Assembly: GCA_032164245.1 (NCBI GenBank)
Contig: JAVMKO010000018.1
Coordinates: 744,001 to 808,000 of the forward strand
From: Sternotherus odoratus
Lineage: Eukaryota > Chordata > Testudines > Kinosternidae
Direction of reading: 5' to 3'
Length of the DNA: 64,000 bases
Below are positions 61,915-64,000 of the stretch, one piece after another; within the stretch, counting starts at the first letter, position 1; each line of letters starts with the position of its first letter. Made by a program: the position numbers and the translations under genes. The notes under the pieces were generated by a model, which was not told the origin of the DNA, searched no databases, and saw nothing but the letters and a program-made list of their open reading frames with translations.

Positions 61915-62128
61915 GAGCACAGGAACGGACATATTGGATCAGACCAGGGGAAAGTGTAAGAAACCCCCTAGTGAACAATTATGCAATGCCCTGCCCATAG
62001 AAGATGTTTCTTCATAACCTTGTGATGTTACTAGATGGTTTAGGTTCAAGAATAGCAGCCATGTTAGTCTGTATCCATAAAGAAAGTGAGGAATACTTGT
62101 AGCACCTTAGAGACTAACTAGTTTATTT

Positions 62129-62170
62129 CAGTATAAGCTTTCGTGGGCTATAGCTCACTTCATTGGATGC
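62129..62170 (-). ncRNA. Degenerate hammerhead-ribozyme motif in PLE 3' terminal repeat
   Basis: On the minus strand: CCAATGA in place of CUGANGA, a GUGAGCUAUAGCCCAC stem-loop II, GAAA, then AGCUUAUACU as a weak stem III. Position U4 is C and G5 is A, so it is not expected to cleave. Confidence 0.55.
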
Positions 62171-62346
62171 ATAGAATGGAACAGAAGTAAGATGCACACA
62201 GAAAGAAAGAAAAAGAAAAAAATTGTACATTAGCATACCAGTTCTAAGAGGGCTGTTAAATGTAGATGGGCCATTATCAATAGGAGAAAAAAAAATCCCT
62301 TTTGAAATGGATTTCTGTGTCAGGTAAATTAACTCAGGAAATGCAA

Positions 62347-62658
62347 TCAATTAGTGTAATGACAGAACCATTCACAAGTCCTATTTAGCCCCTGGTTAAT
62401 TGTATCCAATTTGAAAATTAATTCCAGTTCCTCAGTTTCTTGTTGGAGTCTGTTTTGGAAGTTTTTCTGTTTCAAAATTGACACCATCAAATCTTTAATG
62501 GAATGGCCAGGATGACTGAAGTGTTCTGCTACTGGTTTTTTAATGTTATGATTCCTGATGTCGTATTTGTGTCCACTTATTCTTTTGCGTAGAGACTGGC
62601 CGGTTTGGCCAATGTACATAGCAGAGGGGCATTGCTGGCACATGATGGCATATATCAC
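62347..62658 (-). pseudogene. GIY-YIG endonuclease domain of a Penelope-like element (C-terminal fragment)
   Basis: PLEs encode one protein with a reverse transcriptase followed by a GIY-YIG endonuclease that nicks the target DNA. In this 103-residue fragment, IYAIMCQQC (residues 2-10) and the MYIGQTGQSLRKRISGH block (14-30) supply the conserved tyrosines, glycines and arginines. The pattern CxxC...YIGQTGQSLRxRxxGH is typical of the Neptune/Poseidon-like PLE branch. H(45)F...GHS (45-52) follows, and ETEELELIFKLDTINQGLN (75-93) is the conserved C-terminal ExxxIxKLxTxxxxGLN block. The frame is intact from MIYAI to the stop. The upstream linker and whole RT are absent, and the M at 62658 is probably internal to the original protein. 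Non-autonomous relic. Confidence 0.9.
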
Positions 62659-62747
62659 ATTGGTCGATGTGCAGGTGAATGAGCCTCTGATGGTGTGGCT
62701 GATGTGATTAGGTCCTATGATGGCATCTTACTTCTGTTCCATTCTAT

Positions 62748-62790
62748 GCATCCGATGAAGTGAGCTATAGCCCACAAAAGCTTATGCTGA
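62748..62790 (+). ncRNA. Degenerate hammerhead-ribozyme motif in the inverted PLE terminal repeat
   Basis: CCGATGA at 62752-62758 (U4 to C), a GUGAGCUAUAGCCCAC stem-loop II, then AAAA in place of GAAA (G12 to A at 62776), and AGCUUAUGCU as stem III with UUAU loop. Two core changes predict inactivity. Confidence 0.55.
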
Positions 62791-63030
62791 AATAAACTAG
62801 TTAGTCTCTAAGGTGCTACAAGTATTCCTCGCTTTCTAGATGGTTTAGGGTCATGGAAATCGGTTTCATCTTAGTATGCCTGATGCAATTTTGGATCATC
62901 TCATTGTCTTATAAGTATCTAATCCTTTTTAGAATGGTGCTTTGCTCTTGAATTCTATAGCTTGTGACAGAGTTTAACAGGTTGATTATGCAATGTGTAA
63001 AACAATCTCCTTTTATTATTTTTAAATCTG

Positions 63031-63752
63031 TGGCTCACAAAAGGCAGGCCCCTCTTGCCATTGGTCAGGTGACTGAGCAGGGAAGAGGCTAACAAGGGGA
63101 TTTAGAAAGGGAAGAAGCGTTTCTGGGCAGCCCTTTAGAGGGAGCAGGTTCACAGCCTCGGCCGAATAGAGGAGGTTACAGGCTACAGCGAGGAATGAAT
63201 CATTCTGTGAGGGAATATGCTGGGCCGCACTTCACTCTTCATTACAACTGTAGCGTTCTGGCAGTAGCAACACTAGAGCGAACATGAGACCTGCTGAGTG
63301 TTTAGACGCACTATGGGGACCTGCATGTTCCCAGACAACCCTCCAGAAAGAGCTGGCCATGCTCTAACCCAGGACCAAAGCCTCTCCTCAGCAAGTATTT
63401 CTCCAGCAGAGACTGAACCAGTCCCATTCACTTGGCTTTCACCCAGTCAGAGCACGTCTTTCCCTGAGCCCATCACACCGGGATACACGTTCCGGTGCAT
63501 TCCCATCACAGCCACCCCCAGCAACAGCAGAACTCCTCAGGTCATTAAACCAAGGGTCAGTGTCATTAAACCATCCAGCCACGTGGGACAATTCCACCCG
63601 AGAGAGACCAGCACTCTACTAGCTACATAGAGATCTCCCCTCAGCGAACGGAGAGGATGGCAGAACTCCCATTTCCCTCGTGCTGCCTGCCGCACTCTGC
63701 CTCTGGGCCCGTGTCAAAATTATGTCTGAATATCTAAGACCGTCTAGATCCC
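63031..63752. other. Unique sequence, no gene recognised
   Basis: The 110-codon plus frame (63298-63630) is proline/serine/threonine-rich with no domain I recognise. No repeat identified. Confidence 0.45.
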
Positions 63753-63945
63753 GACAGACAGACAAGGTGGGGAAGGGAATAATCGTTTATTGGACCAACT
63801 TCTGTTGGTGAGAGAGAGAGAGAGAGTCTTCCATGCTACCCAGAGCTCTTCTTCAGGTGTGGGAATGGTACAAAATACAAGATAGAACAGATTGATTAGC
63901 ATAAGTAGTTAACCCACATTTCAAGAGACTATTCAAGGCCTGTTT
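63753..63945 (+). mobile_element. Penelope-like element terminal fragment (AGACAAGGTGGG family)
   Basis: GACAAGGTGGGGAAGG, TTTATTGGACCAACTTCTGT, CAGAGCTCTTCTTCAGG and AGCATAAGTAGTTAACCCAC match the forward pLTR and adjacent interior seen at 1073-1215. A GA microsatellite (63811-63826) has expanded inside. It may continue beyond the window end. On the minus strand, CUGAAGA at 63850-63856 followed by a weakened AGAGCUC...AGC stem and GGAA is a broken hammerhead core with U4 intact. Confidence 0.8.
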
Positions 63946-64000
63946 GGAACTAGGACACCTCACATGACCGTTGTAAAAATTTCCAAGAACTTGAGAGAGA
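63946..64000. other. Window end, no feature recognised
   Basis: Short tail that may belong to the preceding PLE but is not recognisable. Confidence 0.3.

Larger units (their letters stand above)
62045..62835 (-). mobile_element. Truncated Penelope-like element with inverted terminal repeats, endonuclease remnant and 14-bp TSD
   Basis: The left copy of the terminal repeat (62078-62190) is inverted relative to the right copy (62727-62835): TACTTGTAGCACCTTAGAGA pairs with TCTCTAAGGTGCTACAAGTA. CTAGATGGTTTAGG lies immediately outside both ends (62031-62044 and 62836-62849), showing a single insertion event. The minus-strand frame 62347-62658 encodes a GIY-YIG domain. The reverse transcriptase is missing, so the body is 5' truncated. 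The full 3' terminus lies at the left, the partial inverted copy at the right. Confidence 0.92.
61915..63030 (+). repeat. Older interspersed repeat, split by a Penelope-like insertion
   Basis: The left part, 61915-62044, has AGAGCACAGGAACGGACATA, TTGGATCAGACCAGG and AAGAAACCCCC followed by AACAATTATGCAATG. The right part, 62836-63030, has TAAGTATCTAATCCTTTTTA, GTTTAACAGGTTGATTATGC and AATGTGTAAAACAATCTCC. I recognise both as successive parts of one sauropsid repeat family whose class I cannot name. They are separated only by the PLE at 62045-62835. Confidence 0.65.

Noticed and set aside
62129..62170. Active hammerhead ribozyme
   Set aside because: Core positions 4 and 5 are changed (CCAATGA). 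Only the fold is retained.

Overview
This is vertebrate nuclear DNA with no recognisable host protein-coding gene. The interspersed repeats point to a sauropsid, most likely a turtle: a CR1 LINE fragment, Penelope-like elements (PLEs) with inverted terminal repeats, several palindromic hAT and Harbinger MITE families, and very old MIR/L2-type SINE and LINE relics. The turtle assignment rests on my recognition of these families from memory, not on a search. All open frames are short (161 codons at most), overlap on both strands and resemble no known domain, with one exception: a 103-residue GIY-YIG endonuclease fragment of a PLE at 62347-62658 on the minus strand. The window therefore reads as intergenic DNA or part of a very large intron.

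Layout. 1-165: end of an LTR-retroelement repeat with a poly(A) signal and a possible primer-binding site, cut by the window edge. 0.9-2.5 kb: CT microsatellite, a miniature PLE with inverted ends, an unclassified repeat and a MIR relic. 4-11.7 kb: palindromic MITEs, a 349-bp hAT MITE with an exact 8-bp target-site duplication (TSD), a mosaic CR1 3' end and a 124-bp hAT MITE. 11.7-34 kb: mostly unique AT-rich sequence with a CCAGACCTG minisatellite, one PLE 3' fragment and a few MITE/L2 fragments. 34-46.4 kb: a MIR-type SINE, a 310-bp foldback element, a Harbinger-type MITE flanked by TTA and a 643-bp hAT element with an exact 8-bp TSD. 46-58 kb: mostly unique sequence, with tRNA-like SINE/MITE pieces at 54.7-55.4 kb and a near-perfect PLE palindrome at 53.9-54.1 kb. 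58-64 kb: an LTR-like sequence, another 124-bp hAT MITE with TSD, an AT-rich stretch that may be conserved non-coding DNA, a nested PLE inserted into an older repeat with a 14-bp TSD, and another PLE fragment running to the right edge.

The most interesting system is the set of PLE copies. At least three are short snap-back structures, with two head-to-head copies of the terminal repeat. Two of these have clear 12-bp and 14-bp TSDs. Their terminal repeats carry the fold of a hammerhead ribozyme (CUGANGA core, stem II, GAAA, tiny stem III), known from PLE terminal repeats. In all four motifs of the two related families here, core position U4 reads C. A second PLE family at the right edge keeps the U.
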